Notes under the pieces: model-generated | Databases searched by the model: none | What the model was told of the DNA's origin: nothing | The model's input: only the letters and a program-made list of their open reading frames with translations | Source: Deltaproteobacteria bacterium | GTDB lineage: Bacteria > Desulfobacterota > DSM-4660 > Desulfatiglandales > Desulfatiglandaceae | DNA length: 64,000 nt | Assembly (NCBI GenBank): GCA_019307815.1 | Contig: JAFDIV010000004.1 | Coordinates: 64,501-128,500 of the forward strand | Direction: 5' to 3' | Program-made: the position numbers and the translations under genes | In this document: piece after piece, positions 27,256 to 35,254 of the stretch | Numbering within the stretch: position 1 is the first letter of the stretch | Layout: each line of letters starts with the position of its first letter

Positions 27256-27495
27256 ATGGTTGAAAATATTACACCGGATGAGACATTAGATTGCCGGGGC
27301 CTGAGTTGTCCAATGCCCATTCTCAAGGCCAAAAAGGCTGTTGGCAAAATGAAATCGGGTCAAATCCTCGAAATACTAGGCACAGACCCGGGAACCAAAA
27401 ATGACCTACCCGCCTTTGCCCAAAAGACAGGCCATGAATACCTCGGAGAAAAAGAGGATCAGGGATTTACCAGGTTCTATATCCAAGTAAAGTAG
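27256..27495 (+). CDS. TusA-family sulfur carrier
   Basis: 79 residues with the TusA signature 'LDCRGLSCPMPILKAKKAV', whose Cys in CPxP carries sulfur as a persulfide. The length and the C-terminal beta strands fit the family. It has a good AGGAGG site. It begins a run of four small genes that resemble the TusABCD/DsrEFH sulfur-relay set, directly upstream of the Rnf cluster. In sulfur-metabolising bacteria such carriers hand sulfur to or from dissimilatory enzymes; the partner here is unknown. Confidence 0.88.
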   Translation: MVENITPDETLDCRGLSCPMPILKAKKAVGKMKSGQILEILGTDPGTKNDLPAFAQKTGHEYLGEKEDQGFTRFYIQVK

Positions 27496-27526
27496 CCTCA
27501 GGCACGCAATCTAGAAGGGGTCATTC

Positions 27527-27832
27527 ATGGGAAAGAAACTGGGAATTCTTGTGAGCTCGGATAGGCACTTGGATAAAATAATAAAGCTTTGTAAGGCAGC
27601 AAAGAAAAAGGACATAGAGGTATCCATTTTCTTTACCCATTTGGGAACATTGTTGACACAAAATCCGGCATTCAAAGAGTTGCAGGGCCTTGCCCACATG
27701 TCCCTTTGCAATGTGGGCTTTGAAAGTCACGGGCTAAAACCTCCTGTTCCGAGTATCCAAGAGAAAGATTACGCAACCCAGGCAAGGCACGGTGATTTGA
27801 TAGAGGAATGTGACCGATATGTTTCTTTTTAA
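27527..27832 (+). CDS. DsrE/TusD-like protein
   Basis: 101 residues. A DsrE-type alpha/beta fold is suggested by 'KLGILVSSDRHLDKIIKLC' and 'DIEVSIFFTHLGTLL'. One Cys sits in 'HMSLCNVGFESHG', where DsrE/TusD proteins often carry a sulfur-accepting Cys. It follows the TusA-like gene by 31 bp and precedes another DsrE-like gene by 18 bp. Confidence 0.72.
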   Translation: MGKKLGILVSSDRHLDKIIKLCKAAKKKDIEVSIFFTHLGTLLTQNPAFKELQGLAHMSLCNVGFESHGLKPPVPSIQEKDYATQARHGDLIEECDRYVSF

Positions 27833-27850
27833 TGAGGGAGCGGACAAATA

Positions 27851-28156
27851 ATGGAAAACGTAAAACATGTAGCATTTCTGATCCGTCGAAAAGAAGACCT
27901 ATGGGAGGGCTCCAGATCCACATTGGGACTTGCGGTGGAGAATCTATACTCGTATATGTTTGTCATCAATGTGGAAGTAGATATGACGGAAAAGTATAAA
28001 GAAAACCTGGAATGGCTTGAGGATATGGAGTGTGAATACTATTCCAACAACAAGGTAAATGCGGAAAAGCATGGGTTTAAGTACCTAAGTTTGGAAGAGA
28101 TCGGCGAGAAACTCAAAGAAATGGACCTCATTGTGCCCTTTGGGAGTGCAGAATGA
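27851..28156 (+). CDS. DsrE/DsrF-like small protein
   Basis: 101 residues, starting '[20 protein letters not shown]'. It has alternating beta strands and helices in the size range of DsrF/TusC. The only Cys is in '[10 protein letters not shown]'. It is assigned mainly by context: third of four small genes after TusA, with its stop overlapping the start of the fourth (ATGA at 28153). Identification as TusC/DsrF is plausible but not certain. Confidence 0.6.
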   Translation: MENVKHVAFLIRRKEDLWEGSRSTLGLAVENLYSYMFVINVEVDMTEKYKENLEWLEDMECEYYSNNKVNAEKHGFKYLSLEEIGEKLKEMDLIVPFGSAE

Positions 28157-28326
28157 AAATCCTTCATATATTTAAGAGTGAACCGGACGAAACCACAAAG
28201 ATCCTTGTAGATATAGTTTCCAACGGCAAAGAAACTACCTTTTTTGATCTATTCAAAGACGATACAGACTATGATGAATTGATTGATCTTATCTTCGAGC
28301 ACGATAAAGTGATCACTTGGTGGTAA
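28153..28326 (+). CDS. TusB/DsrH-like mini-protein (57 aa)
   Basis: 57 residues beginning '[13 protein letters not shown]' and ending 'DKVITWW'. The short length, the N-terminal beta strand and the end motif resemble DsrH/TusB, although that family is usually about 90-95 residues and this one lacks its conserved Cys. It is coupled to the preceding gene by a 4-base overlap. It completes a compact TusA-D-C-B-like order. Confidence 0.6.
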   Translation: MKILHIFKSEPDETTKILVDIVSNGKETTFFDLFKDDTDYDELIDLIFEHDKVITWW

Positions 28327-28357
28327 ATTAGTAGATACCTTAAGAGTAAATAGCATC

Positions 28358-28386
28358 TTGACATAAGCTGGGGCGGCAATTATAAA
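28358..28386 (+). promoter_or_regulatory. Sigma-70 promoter of the Rnf operon
   Basis: TTGACA (28358-28363) and TATAAA (28381-28386) with an ideal 17-bp spacer. The predicted start near 28393 lies about 70 nt before rnfC. It is the best sigma-70 match seen in the window and separates the Rnf operon from the TusA/DsrE genes. Confidence 0.7.
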
Positions 28387-28405
28387 GTTAGGTCCGGTAC
28401 CTAAC
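28387..28405. promoter_or_regulatory. Operator-like inverted repeat at the Rnf transcription start
   Basis: A perfect 7-bp inverted repeat GTTAGGT-N5-ACCTAAC directly abuts the -10 box and covers the predicted start, a classic repressor position. A second smaller repeat TTCCC-TGT-GGGAA follows at 28415-28427. Neither matches the Rex or Fur consensus that I know. Confidence 0.5.
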
Positions 28406-28462
28406 TACAAATTATTCCCTGTGGGAAATAAACACTAAGCCGAGAGCGCGGGGGGCAGGCCT

Positions 28463-29791
28463 ATGAAATCAGTCAAATTGTACGGGGGCCTGGAATTAAA
28501 GACAGAACTGCCTTTTCCCGACCTTCCCATTGAAGAAATGCTCGCGCCTGACCAGATCATCCTTCCTTTGTCCGACCGCCCAGGAATCTTCTGCAGGCCT
28601 TTGGTAGAGAGGGGTGAGACAGTTTTCAAGGGCGAGAAGATTGCCGAGGATCCCACCCGTAAAATGCTGCCAGTTCACTCCTCCGTCTCTGGCCAGGTCA
28701 CAGACATTAAGCCCTATCGCTATGCTGAGGGGGGAAATACACTCAGCATATTTATTGAATCTGACGGCCAAGATAACTACCGTCCTGAACTGGAGCCTAT
28801 AGAAGATTTTGCTAATGCTGAACCCGTTGCCTTAATCAAGGCTATAAGGGAGGCAGGCGTAAAAATCATACCATTTGAGACACTGCCAGAGGCCGAACGC
28901 AAAGGGACCAAGGTCACCCCTGTAAAGCATTTTGTGATCAACGGCATTGGCCGGGGCTTTGCTGGGACCATAAGCAGGCGTCTTGTAGTGGAAAAGGCTC
29001 CGGAATTGGTGGAGGCTGCCCGTCTCATCCAACACATCTTTCACCCACATAAGATCTATCTGATTCTAAACCAAGAGCATGAAGACGCCATCGAGGCGGC
29101 CAAGGGTGCAGGTCTTGACTCGGAGGTTGAGATCTTGGCCCTTGATGTGTTTTACCCATTGGGGCACCCCCATTTGCTGTTCAAGACCTTGTTTAATAAG
29201 GAAATCCCTTGCCCTGGTGGAAAGGCCTTTGACTATGGTGTGGTCTTTTCAAATGTAGATACCGCTATCCATGCACTGGAGGCGGTCAAGGCAGGCAAGC
29301 CCTTAATTGAAAGATATGTAACCGTCTTTGGAGGCGGGATTACATCCCCAAAGAATCTAAAGGTAAGACTCGGAACTCCCCTAAAGGAACTCATCCAGAT
29401 GTGCGGGGGCTTTCAAGGAAATCCAGGCCGCCTTGTACTTGGAAACCCACTGGATGGTATGGCCCAGTTCGCCTTGGACCGGCCGGTGTTGAAGGACACG
29501 AGATGGCTATGGGTACAAACGGAGGAGGAGGTTGTCAAGGAAAGCTATAGGGCCTGTATCAATTGTGGGGATTGCATTGAGGTCTGCCCTGTGGGCCTAA
29601 TGCCCAATTTTTTGAGCAAGTTCTGTGAGTTTGGCAAATTCGAGGAAGCGGCAAAACAATACGACCTTTTTACCTGTATTGATTGCGGTCTTTGTGCCTA
29701 TGTCTGTCCGGCTAGACGCCCAATTGTTCACCTCATCAATTACGGCAGGCGAGAACTTTCTCTGAAGGAAACGGAAAATGGAAACGCCTAA
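28463..29791 (+). CDS. rnfC: RnfC, divergent, without the usual NADH/FMN motifs
   Basis: 442 residues. The barrel-sandwich start ('VERGETVFKGEKIAED') and two C-terminal 4Fe-4S motifs ('CINCGDCIEVCP', 'CIDCGLCAYVCP') are clear RnfC features. After 'AIREAG' the family normally has a Gly-rich NADH loop (GLGGAGFPT) and then an 'INGAECEPY' segment. Here the stretch reads 'VKIIPFETLPEAERKG' and then 'FVINGIGRGFAGTISRR', so both are missing. NADH oxidation by this subunit is doubtful. It is first gene of rnfCDGEAB and overlaps rnfD by 14 bases. Confidence 0.9.
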   Translation: MKSVKLYGGLELKTELPFPDLPIEEMLAPDQIILPLSDRPGIFCRPLVERGETVFKGEKIAEDPTRKMLPVHSSVSGQVTDIKPYRYAEGGNTLSIFIESDGQDNYRPELEPIEDFANAEPVALIKAIREAGVKIIPFETLPEAERKGTKVTPVKHFVINGIGRGFAGTISRRLVVEKAPELVEAARLIQHIFHPHKIYLILNQEHEDAIEAAKGAGLDSEVEILALDVFYPLGHPHLLFKTLFNKEIPCPGGKAFDYGVVFSNVDTAIHALEAVKAGKPLIERYVTVFGGGITSPKNLKVRLGTPLKELIQMCGGFQGNPGRLVLGNPLDGMAQFALDRPVLKDTRWLWVQTEEEVVKESYRACINCGDCIEVCPVGLMPNFLSKFCEFGKFEEAAKQYDLFTCIDCGLCAYVCPARRPIVHLINYGRRELSLKETENGNA

Positions 29792-30746
29792 TTACCCCTT
29801 CTATGTGTCCTTTCCACCTCATGTCTTTGTCCGCAAGAGTATCCCCACGATTATGTATAACCACCTCCTGGCCCTTGTCCCGGCAGTGGCCGCAGCCCTC
29901 TATTATTTCCGAATTGGGGCATTGAAGGTCATGCTTCTGGCCATGGTGAGCGCCATGGTCTTTGAAGCCCTAATGCAGAAGTTTCTGAAAAGGGACATCA
30001 CAATATCTGATGGCAGTGCCGCATTGTCAGGGCTTCTTTTGGGTATGCTGCTCCCGCCTAATTGCCCTTGGTGGGTAGTGGTAATTGGCGCAGGATCAGC
30101 AATCATCATAGGAAAGCAAATCTATGGAGGGCTCGGAAATAATCCATTCAATACAACGCTAATCGGCTGGGTCATACTCCGACTGTCTTGGCCTGATAGA
30201 ATTGCTTCATGGGTAGAGCCTTTTGGCGGAGAAATCCCTGACCCACCCCTTAACGTTTTCAAGTTTGACGGTCTGGAATCATTCCTGGACTATGATTTCC
30301 AATATCTAAAACTCTTCTTGGGCTCTCAAGCAGGGGGTATTGGTACCATATGCATTTTGGCCTTGCTGGCGGGAGGGCTCTATTTGATCATTCGACGAAT
30401 AATAAGCTGGCATATTCCAGTAGGATTGCTTGGAAGCCTTTTTGTCTTTGCTTCCATATTATGGCTGGTAAATGAGGAAGCTTATCTGCCGCCGCTCTTT
30501 CATCTCCTATCAGGGACGGCCGTATTTGGGGCCTTTTTCGTGGCAACCGACCCTGTAACTTCCCCTCTCAGACCCTTGCCTAAGCTCATATACGGCATAA
30601 TGTGTGGGATTCTCATTATGATTATACGAACCTGGGGTAAATACCCTGACGGCACCGCATTTGCGATCCTTTTGTGTAATGCGGCTGCGCCTCTTCTCAA
30701 CAAAATAAGGCCCAAGCCTTATGGAAAGGAGGAACCCGTTGCGTGA
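29778..30746 (+). CDS. rnfD: RnfD membrane subunit, without the SGAT-type flavin site
   Basis: 322 residues with about nine hydrophobic helices and the family's 'FFVATDPVTSPLRP' and 'YPDGTAFAILL' motifs. The covalent-FMN motif of RnfD/NqrB ([S/T]-[G/A]-A-T-P-L, before 'LFLG..GGIG') is not found; the segment ahead of 'LFLGSQAGGIGT' instead reads 'DGLESFLDYDFQYLK'. The protein is otherwise full length. Its Thr-linked flavin therefore seems absent, which bears on how electrons cross this Rnf. Confidence 0.9.
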   Translation: METPNYPFYVSFPPHVFVRKSIPTIMYNHLLALVPAVAAALYYFRIGALKVMLLAMVSAMVFEALMQKFLKRDITISDGSAALSGLLLGMLLPPNCPWWVVVIGAGSAIIIGKQIYGGLGNNPFNTTLIGWVILRLSWPDRIASWVEPFGGEIPDPPLNVFKFDGLESFLDYDFQYLKLFLGSQAGGIGTICILALLAGGLYLIIRRIISWHIPVGLLGSLFVFASILWLVNEEAYLPPLFHLLSGTAVFGAFFVATDPVTSPLRPLPKLIYGIMCGILIMIIRTWGKYPDGTAFAILLCNAAAPLLNKIRPKPYGKEEPVA

Positions 30747-31338
30747 GATCACCAGAATGATTGTTGTTCTCACGGCCATCTCGGTGGCTTCTGGTCTAGT
30801 CCTAAGTTTCGTAGACAAATTTACCAAGGATCCCATCGAGTATCAGAAGCTTAAGTTTGTAAAAGGTCCGGCTGTACTTGCTGTACTCACAGACTATGAC
30901 AACGATCCCATCAAAGAATACAAGAAAAATGTAATATTAGAAAAGAAGGAGAACAGCGTCATTACAAAAATCCTTTTTCCTGCTAAACGAAAAGGAAAGT
31001 TGACGGGCGTTGCCTTTGAGGTAACTGGCCAAGGGTATCACGGTTCCCTGGGTATTATGATAGGGATCGATATTCAGCGGAACATACTGACTGGCATGAG
31101 AGTGATGACCCATTCTGAAACACCGGGTCTGGGGGCCCGTGCTGTGGAACCCTCCTTTTACAGTCAGTTTTCTGGACTTCGAATAGATGATATAGCCCTT
31201 TCAGATAGGGGTGGAAAAATCAACGCAATCAGTGGTGCCACCATGACCTCTCAAGGGGTAGTTAAGGCTGTCAAAGAGGGTATGCATTTGTATCTGCGCT
31301 CTAGGAAAAAGATGATTGATGCACTAAAAACTGGCTAA
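30739..31338 (+). CDS. rnfG: RnfG, FMN-binding subunit
   Basis: 199 residues from the TTG at 30739, which has AAGGAGG at ideal distance; the ATG at 30721 would put that site inside the gene. One N-terminal membrane helix ('MIVVLTAISVASGLVLSFV') is followed by a periplasmic FMN domain with the flavinylation motif 'AISGATMTSQGVV' intact. It overlaps rnfD by 8 bases. Confidence 0.9.
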   Translation: MREITRMIVVLTAISVASGLVLSFVDKFTKDPIEYQKLKFVKGPAVLAVLTDYDNDPIKEYKKNVILEKKENSVITKILFPAKRKGKLTGVAFEVTGQGYHGSLGIMIGIDIQRNILTGMRVMTHSETPGLGARAVEPSFYSQFSGLRIDDIALSDRGGKINAISGATMTSQGVVKAVKEGMHLYLRSRKKMIDALKTG

Positions 31339-31373
31339 AAAACGACCCGGACCATAGCCAATAGGGAGTTATC

Positions 31374-31970
31374 ATGAGGGTATTGCAGGATTTTACCAAG
31401 GGACTTTGGAAAGATATCCCTCCCTTTCGCCTTGTGTTGGGGCTCTGCCCTACTTTAGCAGTAACAACTTCCGCTGATGGTGGCTTAGGGATGGGACTTG
31501 CTACCACATTTGTTCTTACTTGTTCAAATATTCTTGTGTCACTACTAAGAAATTTGATCCCTAGGAAGGTAAGAATAGCCTGCTATATCCTTGTGATCGC
31601 TTCCTTCGTTGTCATTGTAGAACTGGTTATGCAGGCGTTTTTCTATCCCCTCTACATGTTTCTCGGCATATTCGTCCCTTTGATTGTGGTCAATTGTATT
31701 ATTCTGGGTAGGGCCGAGGCATTTGCATCTAAACGGCCTGTTCTAAACTCCCTGGCAGATGGCTTAGGCCACGGGCTCGGCTTCACTATGGCTCTTACGG
31801 TGTTGGGCGCCATACGTGAGATTTTTGGGGCAGGAACGCTTTTCGGCCACAGTGTGTTCGGTCCTCATTTTGCGCCTTTTGCCTTTATGGTAAAGCCGCC
31901 AGGGGCATTCGTCTGTCTGGGTCTGATGCTTGGAGCCATGAATATTGTTAGCCGTGGCAGGGTAGACTAG
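31374..31970 (+). CDS. rnfE: RnfE membrane subunit
   Basis: 198 residues, six hydrophobic helices, with the RnfE/NqrD pattern 'FRLVLGLCPTLAVTTSADGG' and 'VNCIILGRAEAFA'. RnfE pairs with RnfA to hold the membrane 2Fe-2S site through Cys in symmetric helices. A Cys is present in both half-membrane motifs ('LGLCPT', 'VNCIIL'). Confidence 0.93.
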   Translation: MRVLQDFTKGLWKDIPPFRLVLGLCPTLAVTTSADGGLGMGLATTFVLTCSNILVSLLRNLIPRKVRIACYILVIASFVVIVELVMQAFFYPLYMFLGIFVPLIVVNCIILGRAEAFASKRPVLNSLADGLGHGLGFTMALTVLGAIREIFGAGTLFGHSVFGPHFAPFAFMVKPPGAFVCLGLMLGAMNIVSRGRVD

Positions 31971-31987
31971 AATGGGGAGATAACGGT

Positions 31988-32584
31988 ATGCACGAGGCAT
32001 GGACATTTTCGGACTATTTGCTTCTAATCATAGGGGCCATCCTTGTCAAGAATATCCTACTAACCCGGTTCCTGGGAAACTGTCCCTTCCTGGGCACTTC
32101 CAGGAGGATGGAAACGGCCACGGGGATGGCCATGGCCGTGGTCTTTGTGATGACATTGTCTGGAGTGATCACTTGGCTAGTTCAGGCTTACATATTGATT
32201 CCTCTGAAATTAGAATATCTTCAAACCATCTTCTTTATTCTAGTGATTGCTGCGCTCGTGCAATTTGTGGAGATGTTCTTACAAAAAAGTTTCCCAGCCC
32301 TTTATCAAGCGCTGGGCATCTTTCTGCCGCTGATAACCACCAATTGTGCTGTCCTTGGAGTTGCTGTTATTAATATAAGAGAAGATTTCAACCTTCTTCA
32401 GACTATGGTATTTTCATTTGCCTCGGCTGTAGGTTACGGGTTCGCCTTGATCCTTTTCACTGGTATAAGGGAGCAGCTTGAGGCCTCAAGCATTCCAGAA
32501 TTCATGAAAGGCACGGCAATAGGCCTTCTTACTGCCGGCCTTCTCTCACTCTCATTTTTTGGTTTCGCAGGAATGGTGGACTAA
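31988..32584 (+). CDS. rnfA: RnfA membrane subunit
   Basis: 198 residues, six hydrophobic helices. Family motifs 'NILLTRFLGNCPFLGTSRRM' and 'TNCAVLGVAVINIR' are intact, including the two Cys for the intramembrane Fe-S centre. It sits 17 bp after rnfE and 22 bp before rnfB. Confidence 0.94.
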   Translation: MHEAWTFSDYLLLIIGAILVKNILLTRFLGNCPFLGTSRRMETATGMAMAVVFVMTLSGVITWLVQAYILIPLKLEYLQTIFFILVIAALVQFVEMFLQKSFPALYQALGIFLPLITTNCAVLGVAVINIREDFNLLQTMVFSFASAVGYGFALILFTGIREQLEASSIPEFMKGTAIGLLTAGLLSLSFFGFAGMVD

Positions 32585-32606
32585 TCGCTGGACAGGAGTC
32601 TGAAAG

Positions 32607-34715
32607 ATGCTTATTGCAGGTCTGGCACTCGGGGCACTGGGATTTGTAGCTGCCCTTGGTCTTAGCATCGCCTCGCGAGTATTTTATGTGTACGTCGATC
32701 CACGCGTGGAGTTGGTTGAAGACGCCTTGGCCGGAGCAAATTGCGGTGGGTGTGGATATGCTGGATGTAATGCAGCAGCCAGAGCAGTTGTTGAGGGCAA
32801 AGCACCTGTAAACGTCTGCATGGTTGGAGGCCAGGAATCTGCCGAGGAAGTGGCTAAGATCATGGGGGTGCCCGTAGAATACAAGGAGATAGAATTCTCT
32901 GAAAGGACATGTCGCGGTGGGCGGGCCTATGCCCCCCCTCTTTACGAGTACATTGGGGTACAGGATTGCAGAGCAGCTTACATGATAGGAGAAGGGCCTG
33001 TAGCTTGTGAGTATGCATGTCTTGGATTCGGCACTTGTGTAAGAAATTGCCCTTTTGATGCCATTACGATGACAGAAATTAACCTACCTCAAATAAACTA
33101 TGACAAATGTACAGGATGTGGGACGTGCGAACGGGTCTGCCCAAGGCATGTAATGAGGATTGTCTCTGAAAGTGCAAAGGTCCTTTCTTGGAATCAGACG
33201 GATTCCTGCCAGGCCCCGTGTCAGGCTACGTGCCCCACTCAAATTGAAATTCCCCGGTATATTGGTTTTATTGCCGAGCGGCGTTTCGAGGAGGCCCTCC
33301 AGGTTATTAAACAGCACAATCCTATGCCCTTATGCATTGGTCGGGTATGTCCTGCCCCTTGTGAAGACGTATGCCGACGCAATGATGTGGATGAGCCGGT
33401 CAATATCAATGACCTAAAGCGGTTTGTAGCGGATTTGGAATATCAAAAAGGAGAGCACATACCGGTCTTTGTACACCCAGACACAGGCCATAAGGTGGCT
33501 ATCATTGGAGGCGGCCCTGCGGGGCTTACCTGTGCTTATTATCTCCGGCGACTGGGCCATTCGCCGACCATATTTGAAAGAATGCCTCAACTTGGTGGTG
33601 CCCTCCGGTACGGTATCCCGGAATATCGGCTCCCTAAAAAGGTGCTGGATTGGGAAATCGAGGGAATGCTAGGCATTGGAATAGAGGCAAGAACCAATGT
33701 GGACCTAGGCAAGGATGTGACCTATGATTCTCTTGTAGAAGAGGGCTTTGAGGCCTTCTTTATAGCAACCGGGACACCTCGTGGGCTTTGGACGAGGGTG
33801 GAAGGAGAAGACCTTCAAGGGGTTTCCGCTGGAATCGATTTCTTAAGGGCCATTGCACTTGGCGAGGAAATCACGTTAGGCCAAAGGGTGATCGTCATTG
33901 GGGGAGGTAATGTGGCCATAGATGTGGCACTCTCAGCCCTTCGGCTTCCAGGTGTAGAAGAAGTCTATATGGTTTGTCTGGAAGATCGTTTCCATATGCC
34001 TGCCTGGGAACATGAAATTCAGGATGCCTTGGCCGAGGGTGTGATCCTGAACAATAGTTGGGGACCAAAACGAATGATTGGAGAAAATGGCAAAGTAGTG
34101 GCCGTGGAATTCAAACGCTGTCTGTCTGTATTTGATGACACAGGCCGATTTAATCCATCTTATGATGAATCCCAGCTCATGCGGATTGATGCCGACAATG
34201 TGATTGTGACCATAGGACAGGGTACAGACGTGGACTTTATCAAGTCCGACCCAACCCTCTCTCAACTCCAGCTCACTCCAAGGGGTACTGTGGTGGTTAA
34301 CCCTAATACAATGCAGACAAACCTGCCAAACGTATTTGCTTCTGGGGAATTGACCACAGGCCCAAATATCGCTATTCAGGCCATTGCAGGAGGACGAATG
34401 GCAGCCTGGTCGATCCACCAATACCTAAACCGGGAAGGGGAAGAGGTCCCCATAATTGAGCCAATTCCCAATATGAGAACCAAGGCGCTGGATCTAGTGG
34501 ATCGTGAAGAATTGAAAAAGGTCCCTAAGTCGCGCAGGGAAGTCATGCCCCGGATCCCGGTCAAAGAAAGAAAAAAGAATTGGCGTGAAGTAAATCTGGG
34601 CCTGGACGAGGAGCAGGCCGTCCGAGCAGCAAAGAGATGTTTGAATTGCGGTATTTACTGCCTACGTCCATCCTATGAGTCCAAGGTCAGAGACTTCTTG
34701 AAAAAAACCACTTAA
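32607..34715 (+). CDS. rnfB: RnfB fused to a GltD-like NAD(P)H/FAD oxidoreductase
   Basis: 702 residues, against about 190-330 for most RnfB. One N-terminal helix and the Rnf 4Fe-4S motif 'CGGCGYAGCN' come first, followed by two ferredoxin-type motifs ('CLGFGTCVRNCP', 'CTGCGTCERVCP'). From residue about 200 to 610 a GltD module follows: Cys leader ('CQAPCQATCPTQIEIP', 'CIGRVCPAPCEDVCRRN'), FAD Rossmann motif 'IIGGGPAGLTCAYYL' and NAD(P)H motif 'VIGGGNVAIDVALSA'. The C-terminus has a Cys pair. This could give Rnf a pyridine-nucleotide entry at the ferredoxin end. It ends the rnf run, 13 bp before a cNMP-binding gene. Confidence 0.93.
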   Translation: MLIAGLALGALGFVAALGLSIASRVFYVYVDPRVELVEDALAGANCGGCGYAGCNAAARAVVEGKAPVNVCMVGGQESAEEVAKIMGVPVEYKEIEFSERTCRGGRAYAPPLYEYIGVQDCRAAYMIGEGPVACEYACLGFGTCVRNCPFDAITMTEINLPQINYDKCTGCGTCERVCPRHVMRIVSESAKVLSWNQTDSCQAPCQATCPTQIEIPRYIGFIAERRFEEALQVIKQHNPMPLCIGRVCPAPCEDVCRRNDVDEPVNINDLKRFVADLEYQKGEHIPVFVHPDTGHKVAIIGGGPAGLTCAYYLRRLGHSPTIFERMPQLGGALRYGIPEYRLPKKVLDWEIEGMLGIGIEARTNVDLGKDVTYDSLVEEGFEAFFIATGTPRGLWTRVEGEDLQGVSAGIDFLRAIALGEEITLGQRVIVIGGGNVAIDVALSALRLPGVEEVYMVCLEDRFHMPAWEHEIQDALAEGVILNNSWGPKRMIGENGKVVAVEFKRCLSVFDDTGRFNPSYDESQLMRIDADNVIVTIGQGTDVDFIKSDPTLSQLQLTPRGTVVVNPNTMQTNLPNVFASGELTTGPNIAIQAIAGGRMAAWSIHQYLNREGEEVPIIEPIPNMRTKALDLVDREELKKVPKSRREVMPRIPVKERKKNWREVNLGLDEEQAVRAAKRCLNCGIYCLRPSYESKVRDFLKKTT

Positions 34716-34728
34716 GGGAGAAAAAGAT

Positions 34729-35181
34729 ATGGTACCTGTACAGCTAATCAAGCAATGTAAGATTTTTAAGATGTTTTCAGACAAAATGATTGAGCAAATT
34801 GCCTCAATAGGTATTCCTGTAACATATAAGGCCAATGAAATGCTCTTTAACATCGATGAGCCTGCTGATAACCTGGCCGTGCTCATGAAAGGTAGAGTGG
34901 AAATTCTGACCACAAAAAGGACTCAGTTCATTCCGATTCATATTGTGATGCCAGGCGAAGCATTCGCCCTCTCGTCCATGATTACCGGTCGGTTTGTAAG
35001 CGCTGCCAGGGCGGCTGAAGATTCAGAGGTTTGTGCCCTACCCGTAGACAAGATGAATGCCATTTTAGAGCAGGATTATAAGGTAGCCTACTTTTTCATG
35101 AAGCAAATCGCCATATTAGTTTCCAGCCGACTCCTGAGAATCCACTATCAGCTGGATGCAGCAGGACCAGGTTTTGCCTAA
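34729..35181 (+). CDS. Cyclic-nucleotide-binding-domain protein without HTH
   Basis: 150 residues, a single Crp-like effector domain ('MFSDKMIEQIASIG', 'LAVLMKGRVEIL', 'MPGEAFALSSMITGRFVSAA'). The DNA-binding half of Crp/Fnr is absent. It follows rnfB by 13 bp and precedes the terminator, so it is the last gene of the Rnf operon and may adjust Rnf activity by binding a nucleotide or another partner. The function is inferred from context only. Confidence 0.82.
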   Translation: MVPVQLIKQCKIFKMFSDKMIEQIASIGIPVTYKANEMLFNIDEPADNLAVLMKGRVEILTTKRTQFIPIHIVMPGEAFALSSMITGRFVSAARAAEDSEVCALPVDKMNAILEQDYKVAYFFMKQIAILVSSRLLRIHYQLDAAGPGFA

Positions 35182-35192
35182 CCACAAATAAA

Positions 35193-35221
35193 GAAGCCCC
35201 CAGCATTTGCTTGGGGGCTTC
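35193..35221. terminator. Bidirectional intrinsic terminator
   Basis: A perfect 10-bp stem GAAGCCCCCA / TGGGGGCTTC with a 9-nt loop. It is flanked by T-rich sequence on the right (plus strand) and by A-rich sequence on the left that becomes a U-run on the minus strand. It serves both the Rnf operon and the convergent HdrD-like gene. Confidence 0.9.
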
Positions 35222-35254
35222 TCCTTTTCCACATTGAAGAAGTGATCTGGCTAT

